From assembly GCA_030704615.1 (NCBI GenBank), contig CM060731.1, positions 51,212,001 through 51,276,000 on the forward strand: a stretch of DNA of 64,000 nt. The letters are read 5' to 3'. Below the pieces are notes generated by a model that did no database searches, had not been told where the DNA came from, and saw only the letters and a list, made by a program, of their open reading frames with translations. Within the stretch, counting starts at the first letter, position 1. Each line of letters begins with the position of its first letter. Positions 41,815 through 53,060 of this stretch are shown here, in pieces. Both the position numbers and the translations under genes were made by a program. The DNA comes from Takakia lepidozioides. Its lineage: Eukaryota > Streptophyta > Takakiopsida > Takakiales > Takakiaceae.

Positions 41815-42927
41815 CTAATCATCTTCATCTAGATTTATTACTTCGTTATCATCATCTCCAGATGTTGATGAAGATGCTGCGGGTGTAGAGGACGTGCCTC
41901 CACCTGTACGGAGAGCTCGAGCCTGGGCTCGAGTGGTCAAAGAGGGACCCAGTGTTGTGTGGTCCACCCTTGCCATCATGCGTAGCGTTCTAGGCGAGTG
42001 CTGATTCTCTTTCACATTTGCCAGAGCTGGGTGTGTCGCTCTTGCTACGGCTTCATGCAATTTTTCAATTAAATCCGATATGTTTGGAAGTGGCAAGAAC
42101 ACCCCTGGAATAGGGGCAACTTGGTCACGCCATGTGTTCTGCCAATACTTTACAGCACTCGTGATGGCAGCCTTGAAATTGTCCAACACCTCCTCCTGCT
42201 GGGGGTCTCTGCGCAACTCTGGAAGAAATGGCCCTTCATCCCGACGAGGCACCCAGTACGTCTCATTCATATCCTCCCAACGGATGCTAGCGGCCTCCAA
42301 CTCCCTCAGAAATAGGTCTCTCCCAATCGGTTCACGATTGTATGGGTCGTTTTCCACTGGCACCCACGGATCCTCAGGCAATCGGAAGAATCTTTGTCTG
42401 GTACAGCTCCAATGCCCTCCCAAGTTCCGGCAAAAAAGCTCCCTTTGGACTGGGTCCCGTATGCCTCTAGCACACACGGTTATTTCCCAGTTGGATGTCA
42501 CCCAAAAGGTCACCGGATCTTTAACCCTAGTTAACGTCTTCGCATCCAAGGCGTGCATCTCTCTTGGAGCATCCCATGTCATTGTCTCCCCCCAGTGCTG
42601 CCAATTTAAAATATCGTAAGGCGATACATCCAATGGCATGTTGTACCGGTTGTACTCGTATCCCGTTGGCATATTGTCTTGCAACCCAAACAACTCGTAG
42701 AAACGTCGATGGATTGGTCCACGACAGTCAGGGCATTGGCTGGCTCGCATGGCTGCCGATATGAGACATGCGGGATGGAACAAATGGCCACATGAACCAA
42801 GCATATAGCCTCCCTCCGGTCCATAAGGGTTTAGGTACGTTGTGCACACCGTACCATCTGTTACCCATGACGCTGGATTGCTCTGTGGTATCCACGTCCG
42901 TTTATCCTCATGAATGTAGGATAACAT
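41815..42927 (-). CDS. RING-like zinc-finger protein, unknown function
   Basis: A 370-residue intact frame starts MLSYIHEDKRTW. Near the N-terminus it has CGHLFHPACLISAAM then CPDCRGPI, a C-x-H-x-x-x-C and C-x-x-C order as in the second half of a RING finger. An upstream Cys pair is unclear (VCTTYLNP), so the finger may be variant. The middle part is Trp-rich, with MPLDVSPYDILNWQHW and TRVKDPVTFWVTSNW. The tail is Ser/Asp-rich and ends DEDD. RING proteins usually act as ubiquitin ligases, but substrate and role cannot be told. Upstream minus-strand segments (43093-43822) are probably earlier exons, cut by E3. Confidence 0.55.
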   Translation of the reverse strand: MLSYIHEDKRTWIPQSNPASWVTDGTVCTTYLNPYGPEGGYMLGSCGHLFHPACLISAAMRASQCPDCRGPIHRRFYELFGLQDNMPTGYEYNRYNMPLDVSPYDILNWQHWGETMTWDAPREMHALDAKTLTRVKDPVTFWVTSNWEITVCARGIRDPVQRELFCRNLGGHWSCTRQRFFRLPEDPWVPVENDPYNREPIGRDLFLRELEAASIRWEDMNETYWVPRRDEGPFLPELRRDPQQEEVLDNFKAAITSAVKYWQNTWRDQVAPIPGVFLPLPNISDLIEKLHEAVARATHPALANVKENQHSPRTLRMMARVDHTTLGPSLTTRAQARALRTGGGTSSTPAASSSTSGDDDNEVINLDEDD

Positions 42928-43092
42928 CCTCGGCCTGGTGTCCTACTCCTCCTCTACTTCCAAATCCAAGTTTATGCTGTTATTGGTATCGGAAATTGTA
43001 TGCACATAGTGCTCAAACATGGCATCCACATCAGCCCATGTGGTGAATCCAGTGTACTTTGACGTGAATACATCACGCACAGTGTCGTGCCT

Positions 43093-43822
43093 TTACAAAT
43101 TAGCATAGATGCTATCTACACTTTGATTCGACAAACGTGCTGCACGTTGGAGGGATGACAACGTTTCTTCTATCCGTGTTTCCCGCGATGCTAGATGGTC
43201 AGACATTTGCACTTCATTCCCATGCCCGATTGAGTCAACCCCGTCGATGACGCGGTCAATGTCCATTGGTGGCATATTCAAACGCGCAAATATGTCTTGC
43301 TCGTTGGTGATTGGCCTCGGGTCCTGAAGCACACCGCGTACGTTGTCGAGAGTCCCCAACCCCATTCTTTCCAGCAACTTCGCTATTTGCCACCGTTGCA
43401 AATGAACAATGTCCTGCAGGTCTTTGATGTGCTATTCATGTGCGGCCAACTATTCCTCCAACGAAAAGCGTACCTCGCCCCCCTCCACCTCAGACGTTTA
43501 AGGCCCGGCTGCGGAAACCTGTTGCAGCATATAATCTGGAGGTTGGTCTGCATTTCCTCCTTCTTCCACATCGTCGTTTCCATCCGCCTTTCCTCCTTCT
43601 TCCACCTCGTCGTTTCCATCGAACCATATGATATCCTGCCCCTGACGTATATACAAGTCTGGGATATCAGAGAACATGTATAGTCTAGTACGCTGTCTCG
43701 CAGTGGCAGTTTGCCAATCCACTGGTCGTAATAGAATCAATTCTGTGTACAACATGGCCGCAAATAAATACGGGACCTTGTTGTTGACGAGCGGTTGACC
43801 CCACAATGTTGTATGTACCTCC
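43093..43822 (-). pseudogene. Upstream exons of the RING-like gene, truncated by E3
   Basis: Minus-strand frames 43806-43498 (LWGQPLVNNKVPYLFAAM and a Glu/Asp/Gly-rich GNDEVEEGG repeat) and 43401-43093 (LLERMGLGTLDNVRGVLQD and RETRIEETLSSLQRAARL, a short coiled coil). Region 43080-42935 also reads TGFTTWADVDAMFEHYV. They point the same way as the RING-like ORF and stop exactly where the E3 LTR begins, so E3 removed the 5' end. Confidence 0.45.
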
Positions 43823-44630
43823 TGTTAGAGGGCTGTTTGGGACTTAGACGCTTTTACAGGTTCTGTGGGGTACCCTTAATTTTTGCGCAGACTTACGAAT
43901 GGAAGACTTAGATCAACAGAGGCCTTAGGGGTGACAGGCACATGCTTTAGGGGTAGTAGACAAGCTTTACACAGCCCGTCACAACGTACATAAGGAACGG
44001 TTATCATTGACAGGGAGCGACTGTGTGGGAACGACATCTGCAGAGGGAACGTGTTACTTCAGGGGTGACAGATAGTTAGTTAGGTGGTTAGAACAGCTTG
44101 CGGGTAGATGAGGAGAGCAGCACCAGGAAGGGGAGGAGGACACGGGAGCACTTCTTGGTCAAGTAGGGGAGGAGATTGAGCAGAGAGCAAGAGGATGAGC
44201 AAGGATAGAGAGCACGGTGAAGGTAGAGAGATGAACAACAAATGCTTGTTATATGTAGAGCTGTAGGGATATTGTAGAGCAGATTAGAGACACCATGGCT
44301 ACGGCCTGATACCTGATAATCTGAGTCTGATACTTATTTGGTACAACACACACTGTTTAGAGTGACTTGAGTGAAGCTGTGGAATGAATGATTGATTGAT
44401 TGGAGCTTGATAGATACTGAAGCAATCTGATGCTTCAGTATACACAGTAAGGAAATTGGCTAACATGAAGGCAAGAAGAAATACAAATAGGAAGCACAAC
44501 CATGATTCACTAGCTGTAGGTCATGACTGATTGTTCTGAGCGGGCTGAGTGCTTAGAGATATCCAACTCTTCTATCTTGGAGTTTCCGCCTCGGATAGCG
44601 AAGGGATGGGTGAGTAAAAGCCGCTCGACA
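43823..44630 (+). repeat. 5' LTR of E3 (808 bp)
   Basis: TGTTAG...CGACA. Close to the E1 LTR but nearly lacking the CACAGCC array. The left flank is a host minus-strand ORF. Confidence 0.93.
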
Positions 44631-45217
44631 TTTGGCGACCATACTAGGGAACTGGGTCATGAACAACCATATGTGACAGGCATCTGGTGGGATCATGGTG
44701 GTTGGAGAATTAAAGAATTTGATGTGAATCAAATTCCTTGTGGAACTGAGAAGGAAAGATTGTCCAAACAATTCTTTCAGAGGTTCTTGGAATTGTCAGA
44801 TGGTTGTAAAGAAAACATTCTTAAGAGAGTGCATGATGCTGACCCTGAGTGGGGTCTGGAGAAAGGAGTGATAAAGATTTATCAAGTGGCCTGTAGAGGG
44901 AGAGCACGTTGGTTACCAACACTGGTTTATGTGATAGCATTGCTATCCATTAAGCGAGTGGAGTTTGAAGGCTGGGAGGAAAGGAAAGTGAATGTTTACA
45001 CTCATATGCATGAAGAGCTTGTACTGGTAAGAATTGGATTCCTAAGGATATCCTGTGGATCAAACTGACACCAAGAACAGTTTTTCAGACGTGCTTGCCA
45101 TATGGATATATGGTAACAGAGACCTCTAATATAGCCAAAGGTGCATTGAAGCTGGAAAGAAATCCGGGCATATACGAGAGGTACTACAGAAAAGAGTTTT
45201 GGTTATTGCCTCATTAA
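44523..45217 (+). pseudogene. ORF0 of E3, one frameshift
   Basis: Same start as E2: 36 codons inside the LTR, then FGDH across the primer-binding site. It is open to 45068 (181 residues), with IWWDHGGWRIKEFDVNQI and FFQRFLELSDGCKENI. A small deletion near 45030 shifts the frame; the remaining sequence to the TAA at 45215-45217 matches the E2 C-terminus (LPYGYMVTETSN). Gag begins about 20 bases later. Confidence 0.78.
44631..44649 (+). promoter_or_regulatory. Primer-binding site of E3
   Basis: TTTGGCGACCATACTAGGG immediately after the LTR, one change from E2. Confidence 0.85.
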
Positions 45218-45237
45218 AGATATGAAAGACATGGGAC

Positions 45238-47190
45238 ATGAGTGATGAAAGAGAAGCTAGACTCCAGAGATATTTAGCAAAAAGAGAAAGTTATCTGAGA
45301 GCTAATTATCCATATCTTTGGGAGAGGGGAATAGACATAGGGGAATCATCTGGACCTCTCACACCATTAAGATCAGAGAGTACATCACCCATACCGGAAG
45401 AACTAGAGTTGGATGTCACTCCTTCTTATTCTTTACAAGAAAGATTAAGGGAATTGGTACAGGAAGAAGACTAGCCACAAGGGGAGAGATCTGAGGTACA
45501 TCCCTAGATAAAAGATTTGACAGAAATCTTTGATAAGAGTTGGCATGGAACACCAAAAGCAGGAACTCCAGTTTCTGAAGCGGAAGACAAAGAAGGAGGG
45601 GAGGATGTGGCAGAGCCAACGGAGAGTACAGACTCTCCAACACCATTGCAATTGAGTTACATGAGTGAAGAAGAAGAAACCCAAAGACAGGACTTGGGAG
45701 ATGAAAACAGAGAGAAGAAATTGGAAGATGATGAGTATGAAGAAGTAGACCCAACAGTTGAGGTTGAGACTACAACCAGGACATCCCAACCTGTTCAACC
45801 TGGATCAAGTGGAGCACATGCCAACGAAGGTGTCGGCTCAGGGGGATCAGGCGGGCAGCCTGGATCTGGCTCTGGGGGGACAAAGAGTGTGGGAAGTAGT
45901 GCAACTGGAGCTGGGAATACTGTGAATATAGTGGGGCCAGTAGCAGGGAGTGCTCAGGGGCCAGCACCTGGTGGGAGTTCCACCACTACTACAACAGGTC
46001 CTCAAGGACCAACACCAGCAGGGGGACCAGCACCTGTCAGTGGGCAGGGTGTAGGGCCACAGATGGCGGTGCAACCAACACGGGCAAAACCACCTTTTCC
46101 AATATATGCAGGAAAAAGAGATCCTAATGTACACATCAGCCAATTTGACGACATGTACATTGTGAACAATGAAAATGACGATGATGCTAAGATGAGACTG
46201 TTTCCATGTTCACTTATTAAGAAAGCAAGTGAATGGTATGCAAGATTCCCTGATAATCATTTCCTAACCTGGAATGGCCTTAGTACAACATTCCGAAACA
46301 GGTTTAGGACAAGCAAAACTGAGGATGAAGTGTATGGAAGTTTACAACAGTTAAGGCAAAATAAGCATGAAACTGTTGAGGAGTACATGGAAAAGATGGA
46401 GTTAATGATGAAAAAGCTGGCTGCTGTACCAGCGCCAGGGTTACAGAAGACCTGGTTTGTGAGTGGACTAAGACTAGCGTTGCCAAAGAAAGTGGATATG
46501 TTACCCCATAATACAGTGGAGGAGGCATTTGAAACAGCCAACAGGATTGAGCAATTAGGAATGTTCAAAAGAGATAAAAGGGATGATGAGGACTTTGAGG
46601 ATGAGACAGATGAGGAAGAAGAGCAAGAGCTCAAAAGGAAGAGTAAGAAAAAGGAGAAGTTGAAGAGGGAAAACTATGAGAAAAGATTGGAAGAGATCTT
46701 GAAGAAGTATGCCACAGAGGCTGCAACTCATTGGAGGAAGGGTGTTTGGTGTGCGAAATGCCAGAATGAAGGCCATACCACAGCTGAATACCACATGAAG
46801 GAGAAACATTGTACTATATGTAAAATGGATAACCATTCCACTGAGAATTGTTATTACAACAGAATGACAGCTGCAAGAGAACCTAGGCAAGTAAGGGTGC
46901 ATCAAGTGCAGCCCCAGCCAAGAAGAAACAGTGATCAGGACCACTATGGTAGGCCTGGTGGTTATAACAATGGTATGGAAGGGAGAGGTAATCCAAGAGG
47001 GAATTACCAAGGCAATCCCAGGGGCAACTATCAAGGTAATCCAAGGGGGAATTACCAGCCATGGAATTAGGATTATAGAAATAATCCCAGAGCAGATCAA
47101 GGGCGAGGACCCAATGGTGAAGAACTGTGTTACTATTGTAATCAGGCAGGACATCGCAAGGCAGCCTGTCCATTCTGGATCAGACACTAG
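45238..47190 (+). pseudogene. Gag of E3 with in-frame TAG stops
   Basis: One continuous frame from MSDEREARLQRY to the zinc knuckles, broken by TAG at 45472, 45505, 47068 and 47188. It includes the capsid-like region ARFPDNHFLTWNGLSTTF. The C-terminal knuckles are CAKCQNEGHTTAEY (variant), CTICKMDNHSTENC and CYYCNQAGHRKAAC. A Gly/Asn repeat GNPRGNYQ is amplified three times near 46990-47050. The full knuckle set shows what E2 lost by frameshift. Confidence 0.88.
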
Positions 47191-49861
47191 AATGAGATGA
47201 GAGCTCCTGTGAATGAGGGCCCAGTGGTGGCAACTCACATGGTTAGGCCATGTTTTGTACCAGAAGTGAGTACGATGATAGTAACCGGAAGCAAAGCTAA
47301 ACTAATACCTCCAGTAGATGAGGAAAATGATGATAATGAAGATGGTAGTGAAGGCTTGGAGAGATGAGAAAGAACTGCACAAGGAAGTGACAGATACCAT
47401 AAGGGAAATGCAGAAGAGTGCTGATATCCCTATGGCAGATTCCTCTGATTCTGAAAGAGAAGATGAAGAGAGTGAAGATGAAGTGAGGAAAGAAGCTGCA
47501 CAAGTGCAGAGTAATGAAGGGACTTTGGCCGAAGTAATATGCCAGACCAAAGTTGAGATTACCATTGGACAGCTATTGGCTGTGGCACCCCATTGCAAGC
47601 ACAGGCTGTATCAAGCAATCAATCAGATTGCTTGTGTGACAGAGAACACAGGCATGAACAACAAGGTGACCAGTTATAATGTGAAGCTGGAAGGGCGGGA
47701 AACAGTCATGGACTTTGATGATTCTATGCCAGTAATCCAATTGAGGATTGGAAGCACGGACCTGACTGATGTACTGATAGATGGAAGCTCTGGAGTGAAT
47801 ATCATGACAGACTAGTTAAGGCATAAGCTTGGTCTAAGTAACATGAAACCACCCCCTTTCACAGTAACAATGGCGGATCAAAGAAGTGTTTCAGCCATTA
47901 GGCTTGATAAGAAGAGTGAAGATACAAATTCAAAAGATGATCTTTAAGATCACAGTGACTGTATTAAAGATGGATGATGTCATGGAAGCTTACTCCTTAT
48001 TGCTGGGTCGACCATGGCTGAAGCCAGGGTATTCCATGACTAGAATTCCCAGTTATTAACTGTGCATGATGGAAAGCACAAGATACAAATCACCACTAAG
48101 AAATCTAGTAGACTGCCTGCTACGAGAAGACCTCGGGAAGTCAGAGAGTATGACTGGAGGAGAGGACTTGATGAGGAGCAGGAAGCTACCCTGTTCGCTG
48201 CACACCCAGAGTAGGAGCAGGTTGCAGAAATGCAACTGGAAGGCCTAAGTTGTTTAAAAGGTATCTGCTGTGGTGTAGTAATAGCAACACTAATTGAGGG
48301 TGAAACAAGCAGTTACCCACCACATTTCTATGAGGAAAGAGAGGGGGAAATGGAAATCCTAGAAGAACCAGCCACTGTAAGTTTACAAGATGAAGTAGTG
48401 ACTGGTTGGACAATCACAGCTGATGAGCAAGTGAGAGAAGTGAATGTGGGAACTGAGAAGGAACCAAGAATGGTGAAAGTAGGGGCTGACTTAGAACCAG
48501 AATTCTTTGAGGAAGCTAAGAGTCTATTCATCAAATACAGAGATGTATTTGCTTGGAGCTATGAGGATCTGAAAGGGATACTACCTGAGATCTGTCAGCA
48601 TAAGATTGAACTGGAACTAGGGTCAGTACCAATCAAACATGCAAGGTATATAATGAATCCCAACTATGCACAGAAGGTTGGGGAGGAGATCAAGAAGTTG
48701 GCTGAGGCTAAGTTCATATACCCGATAGAGTATACAACATGGTTGTCACCCATTGTGATAGTTCCCAAAAAGAATGTTAAACTGAGAGTTTGTGTGAACT
48801 ATAAGAAGTTGAATGCTTATACAAAGAAAGATCCCTTCCCTTTGCCATTCACAGAAGCGGTGCTGGACACTGTGGCAGGCCATGGGATATAATCATTCAT
48901 GGATGGCTTCAGTGGGTATACCCAAGTGCAAGTGGCAGAGCAGAAGAAGACCAGGGCAAGACAGCTTTCATCACAGACTGGGGTACTTATGCATACAAAG
49001 TCATGCCTTTTAGACTTTGTAATGCATCAGCAACTTTTCAGAGAGTGATAAGTGAATCTTTCCATATGTATCTGGATGATTTCATGCAGGTGTTCTTAGA
49101 TGACTTAAGTGTGTATAGTTCTAAGAATGAGCACTTGCATAAATTGGAGTTATGTTTGGCCAGATGCAGGATGAGAGGACTGGGCTTAAATCCAGAGAAG
49201 TGTACTTTCTGTGTGAACTCAGGGGTATTTTTTGGACACATTGTGTGTAAGAGGGGACTGCTTGTGGATCCCAGAAAGACAGAGGCTATTAAAGCCTCTC
49301 AGCCACCAGGAAATGTTAAGAGTCTAAGGAGATTCCTTGGACAAACCAGTTATTACAGAAGATTTGTCAGACGGTATGCACAGATAGCAGCACCATTGAG
49401 CAAGCTTCTGAAGAAAGATGCAGTGTTTGCATGGACAGCTGAATGTCAACAAGCTTTTGAAGAACTTACATTGTCAGTAACAACTACACCTGTGCTGATT
49501 AACCCTCACTGGCATGTAGTATTTCATGTTCACTGTGATGCCTCAGGAGAAGCATTGGGAGCAGTGTTAGCCCAAAATGTTACAGGAAACATAGATTCAC
49601 CTGTGTACTATGCTAGCAGGTTGACGAACAGTGCTGAAAAGAACTATAGCACAACTGAAAGAGAAGCATTGGCAATGATTTATGCAGTCAAGAAATTCAG
49701 GCATTACCTGTTGGGAAGAAAATTTATGTTTTATGTGGATCATCAGGCTTTGATCTATTTGGTGAACAAGCCTTTGATAAGTGGTAGGATAGCGAGATGG
49801 TTAATAATCTTGCACGAGTTTGAGTTCGAAGTTGTTTACAAGCCTGGGCGTTTGCATCTTG
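47191..49861 (+). pseudogene. Protease, reverse transcriptase and partial RNase H of E3
   Basis: 47318-47815 has the protease region VLIDGSSGVNIM (E2 has DGGSG, so here DGSSG) ending in a TAG. 48230-48892 has FEEAKSLFIKYRDVFAWSYE and KLRVCVNYKKLNAY. 49003-49861 has ATFQRVISESF, VFLDDLSVYS, FLGQTSYYRRFVRRYA, HCDASGEALGAVLAQ and the DHQALIYLVNKP part of RNase H. Shifts and stops lie between these pieces, including a disturbed FMDGFSGY region near 48890-48960. Non-functional. Confidence 0.9.
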
Positions 49862-49870
49862 GGGGGCGAT

Positions 49871-50411
49871 TATGGTATAGCTTTATAGGATTGTGTGCTT
49901 AGATTGTGTGGTGGACAACGATGTATGTTGTGGCACGATGCTTAGGTGCACGACAGCTGTCATGGTTTTAGTCATGGTTATCTAGAATTACCTACTTCTG
50001 GTTAACTATGACACTTTAGATATTTATATTTATATTTTGTGTGTTGGGACTTCATTGGGTCTCACATGCCAAGTGAGGTGTCGACCCTCACTTGGGACAT
50101 GGGGATAGGTTTTCTCCTTGTGAGGATAGAGGAGGCTCATCTTTTTGTAATTGAGCCTCCATTAGCCTCTCCCACCTCCATAGCTCTAGGTATTGAGAGG
50201 GAGTGTGGTGAGGGCTTTGTAGGGTGGATTCCTTTAGCAAAGGTGCCCTTGGCTTGATTTAGTTTATGTGATTGAGAGGATTCATGAGTGGAGTGTTTCC
50301 ATTGTGTTCACTTTCCATTATCATTGTGGTATAGTTTTCTAGGATTGTGTGCTTAGATTGTGTGGTGGACAGCGATGTATGTTGTGGTACGATGCTTAGG
50401 TGCATGACAGT
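49871..50411. repeat. Pair of ~83-bp direct repeats 458 bp apart
   Basis: TGGTATAGCTTTATAGGATT... (49872-49955) recurs at 50330-50411 with about 90 per cent identity by eye. The DNA between has small palindromes (CAAGTGAGGTGTCGACCCTCACTTG). It could be a small LTR-like element or a segmental duplication. No coding potential. Confidence 0.7.
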
Positions 50412-50770
50412 GATATGGTTAGGCTTCACCCCTCCGCGGATCATTTGCTCATAGGTCTCCAAAGCCTCCATCCCACACCCATGTTGTGCATATCATGCGA
50501 TCATCGTGTTCCATGACATCACATTTCGTTCAACCATGTTGTCGAACACTTCCTCTGCATCTTCGATACTCCCACATTTGGCATACATATCGAGCAATGC
50601 AGCGTTCCATATGACATGTGGTACCATTCCAGATCTGACAATGTCACCATAGACCTCTTTGCCTTTTTCCAAGGTTGTCAGGCTCGCACATGCATTGCAA
50701 ACGCAAACAAACGTGATATGGTTGGGCTTCACATCTTCCTCATCATTTGCTCATATGTCTCCAAAGCCTC
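50411..50770 (-). pseudogene. PPR gene fragment (PLS class)
   Basis: Minus-strand frames 50732-50493 and 50471-50411 give MKPNHITFVCVCNACASLTT, ALLDMYAKCGSIEDAEEVFD and NVMSWNTMIA, then MEALETYEQMIRGGVKPNHI. This is two to three PPR units of the L/S/P type found in organellar RNA-binding proteins. It is broken and cut at its upstream side by the MULE-like element at 50774, beyond which OSB-like sequence follows. The same OSB then PPR order is found inside the CACTA element. Confidence 0.8.
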
Positions 50771-50773
50771 GAT

Positions 50774-52403
50774 GAGGGTAGCTACCATGTGAGCAGTTCA
50801 CGTGAGCACGTTCACGCTTTAAGTGGTAAACGAGAGCAGAATCCCTTAAGCGTGAGCAGATTCCAAGCGTGAGCAGAATGAGAGCCTACAACCAAGGGAA
50901 GAAGATGGCCTATTGCCGTGGACAAAACTACACTGCACTGACGCAATCTCCACCCCATCCGACGGAAGAGTCCTTGCTGGGTGACGACCATATGGTACGA
51001 ATGTGCGATGAAAAGCTGCCGGATAAATGGTTTTGAGATGAATGAAAACAGGAATGGATGAATGTTGGATGACTCTTGGATGAAAAATGAGCGACATGAA
51101 TGAACCATGGTGCGTGTGCAGGTGCTCGGGATTAAGGTGTCGTCAACGACATCTTAATTCCCAGTATGAGTTGGCACATGACAGCTTACGAAAAAACCAA
51201 AATCCCCGAATTGTTTTTCCCAAAAACATTAACCAAAAAAATTTCAACCCAAAAAACTTTCAAGGCGAAGAAGCCTTGGCGGTAAGGCGGTGTGTGTGCA
51301 GGTGGTGGGGATTAAGGTGTCGTCAACGATATCTTAATTCCCAGCAAGTTTTTATTATTATTTATTATTTATTATTTATTTTATTATTATTTAATTTCTC
51401 CCCCCCCCCCCCCCCAATGTGCCAGATTAAGGTGTCGTCAACGTCATCTTAATTCTCAGTCCGAGTTGGCACATGACAATTCATGGAAAAACCAAAAACC
51501 CCAAAAAAAATCACCTAAAAAATTTCAACTCAAAAAAAATCTGATGACGAACAGCCTTGGCGGTAAAGCGGTGTGTGTGCAGGTGCTGGGGATTAAGGTG
51601 TCGTCAACGACATCTTAATTCCCAGTACAAGGTGGCACATGACAATTCATGGAAAAACCAAAAACCCCAAAAAAATTCACCCAAAAAATTTCAAACCACA
51701 AAAATCTGATGGCGAACAAGCCTTGGTGGTAAGGCGGTATGTGTGCAGGTGCTGGGGATTAAGATGTCGTCAACGACATCTTTATTCCCAGTACGAGTTG
51801 GCATATGACAATTCATGGAAAAATCAAAAACCCCAAAAACTTTCACCCAAAAATATCTGATGGCGAACAAGCCTTGGCGGTAAGGCGGTGTGTGTGCAGG
51901 TGCTTGGGATTAAGGTGTCGTCAACGACATCTTAATTCCCAGTACGTGTTTTGAAATGTTTATTTATAAAGCACGAGTTCACCTCTCTGCCTTCTTTATA
52001 TTTGGGTGTGAGCATTTCTCTCAACCTTGAATACCTGGAAAAATGACAAGTAACCCCTCCTCAATCCACAAAGCAATGTGGATTCATTGTTGGCAATATA
52101 CACTGCACTTTCACAATTGATGACTAGCATGGTTTAAAGGATTTCGGAGCTCGGGGATTTCGGAGCTACTACTACAAAACAACTTTGTATTATTTCATTC
52201 ATCCATCATCATACAAACATTCATCCGCCATTCATCCCTCATTCATCCCAGTAGCATCCATATACTGGCCACTATGTGTAGTAATAGGTCTTCTAAGTCG
52301 AGTAGGCCCCTGCGGTTATAGGTGGGTAGATCCTGAAGCGTGAGCAAATTTTTGCTCACGGTTTTTTCTGCTCACGGGATCTGCTCACAAAATAGCATCC
52401 CCC
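50774..52403. mobile_element. MULE-like non-autonomous transposon (1.63 kb)
   Basis: Left end GAGGGTAGCTACCATGTGAG and right end (reverse complement) GGGGGATGCTATTTTGTGAG match at 16 of 23 positions counting the final CAG. The similarity runs on through further GTGAGCA motifs for about 60 bases. Flanking 9-mers AGCCTCGAT and GGCCTCGAC match at 7 of 9, consistent with an aged 9-bp duplication as made by Mutator-like elements. No transposase is present. The element is inserted in captured PPR/OSB sequence. The class is likely but not certain. Confidence 0.55.
51110..51945. repeat. Tandem repeats each with a ~40-bp near-perfect hairpin
   Basis: Six units share GGGATTAAGGTGTCGTCAAC followed by GACATCTTAATTCCCAG, whose two halves are inverted copies with about two G-T-type differences. 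The hairpins are near 51125-51163, 51307-51345, 51424-51460, 51588-51625, 51756-51793 and 51906-51943. Between them lie ACATGACAATTCATGGAAAA, A/C-rich runs and GCCTTGGCGGTAAGGCGGT. A TTATTATT microsatellite and an 18-C run (about 51400-51415) interrupt the third unit. Confidence 0.87.
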
Positions 52404-53060
52404 GGCCTCGACACCACGCCCTTGCTGTGCATATCCATGTCCTGCGATCAGTTTGATGAGAGGGCAAATCAGGCTGAAATAGATTGAACAAGAAGGTTCC
52501 CTCACCACATTGTCCTTGACTTTGTGTCATGACTGATGGGGGATTCAACCGACCATCAACCCAAAAGGACCTCTTGTATATGCTGCTTGTGTCCATGGTG
52601 GGGTAATGTCTGATTGGTCTGTGAGAACCACCACGGTGCAGCTGAGCAGCCATAGATTGAAACACGACCACCTAAGACCAAGTTGACCCTCCTAAGCACT
52701 TTGTAAACACCAAAGAAAAATACCAAATCGTTATACTAACATGAAGAGCCAAACTTCTTCACCACATACATTAAGAGAAAGCCACACCTTGCGATTACGG
52801 TTGTCCTACCATCGTGAAGGATCTTTAAAGAACTCATGCTAGTTCTGCTCCGTGCTCCAAGGTAGACTTTTGTGCCCGAAAATCCGGCAGCATCAACATT
52901 TTGCCAAGTTCATTTACGGAGGGGTGCTAGTGAGCTTTCAACAACATTCATGCTGGTCGCTTTGGGCTCCATTGGACTCTCCACAACGAGGACATACGAA
53001 CATGTCCAAATGTTAAACCAGCTTATGTCTGCAGTGTGGAGATTTTGGAGTGGTCTTTGA
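52404..53060 (-). pseudogene. OSB-like gene fragment with shared intron sequence
   Basis: On the minus strand it reads LPDFRAQKSTL (end of a PDF motif) and then WHEFFKDPSRW (start of the next), with one stop between. The following intron-like part contains the same TTTGGTATTTTTCTTTGGTG and AAGGACCTCTTG phrases as the CACTA interior. It is therefore a second copy of the gene fragment seen at 20338-21345. Non-functional. Confidence 0.6.

Larger units (their letters stand above)
43823..49861 (+). mobile_element. E3: 3'-truncated Ty3/gypsy element of the same family
   Basis: Has the 5' LTR, primer-binding site, ORF0, gag, protease, reverse transcriptase and part of RNase H in the same order as E2, in the plus direction. 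It breaks off at about 49861 within the RNase H phrase YKPGRLHLG, where E2 continues VADHLSRL. Integrase, ORF3 and 3' LTR are absent. At least six premature stops are TAG, and five match CAG or TGG codons in E2. Confidence 0.95.

Noticed and set aside
13504-43822. Giant-virus insertion as the source of the FCP1-like, kinase-like, RING-like and methylase-like genes
   Set aside because: Such genes occur in giant viruses, but here there are plant-like splice sites, T-rich introns and repeats, and no capsid, polymerase or other viral core gene.
51110-51945. Another CRISPR-like pattern
   Set aside because: The units are about 120-180 bp full-length tandem repeats, so spacers are repeated too.
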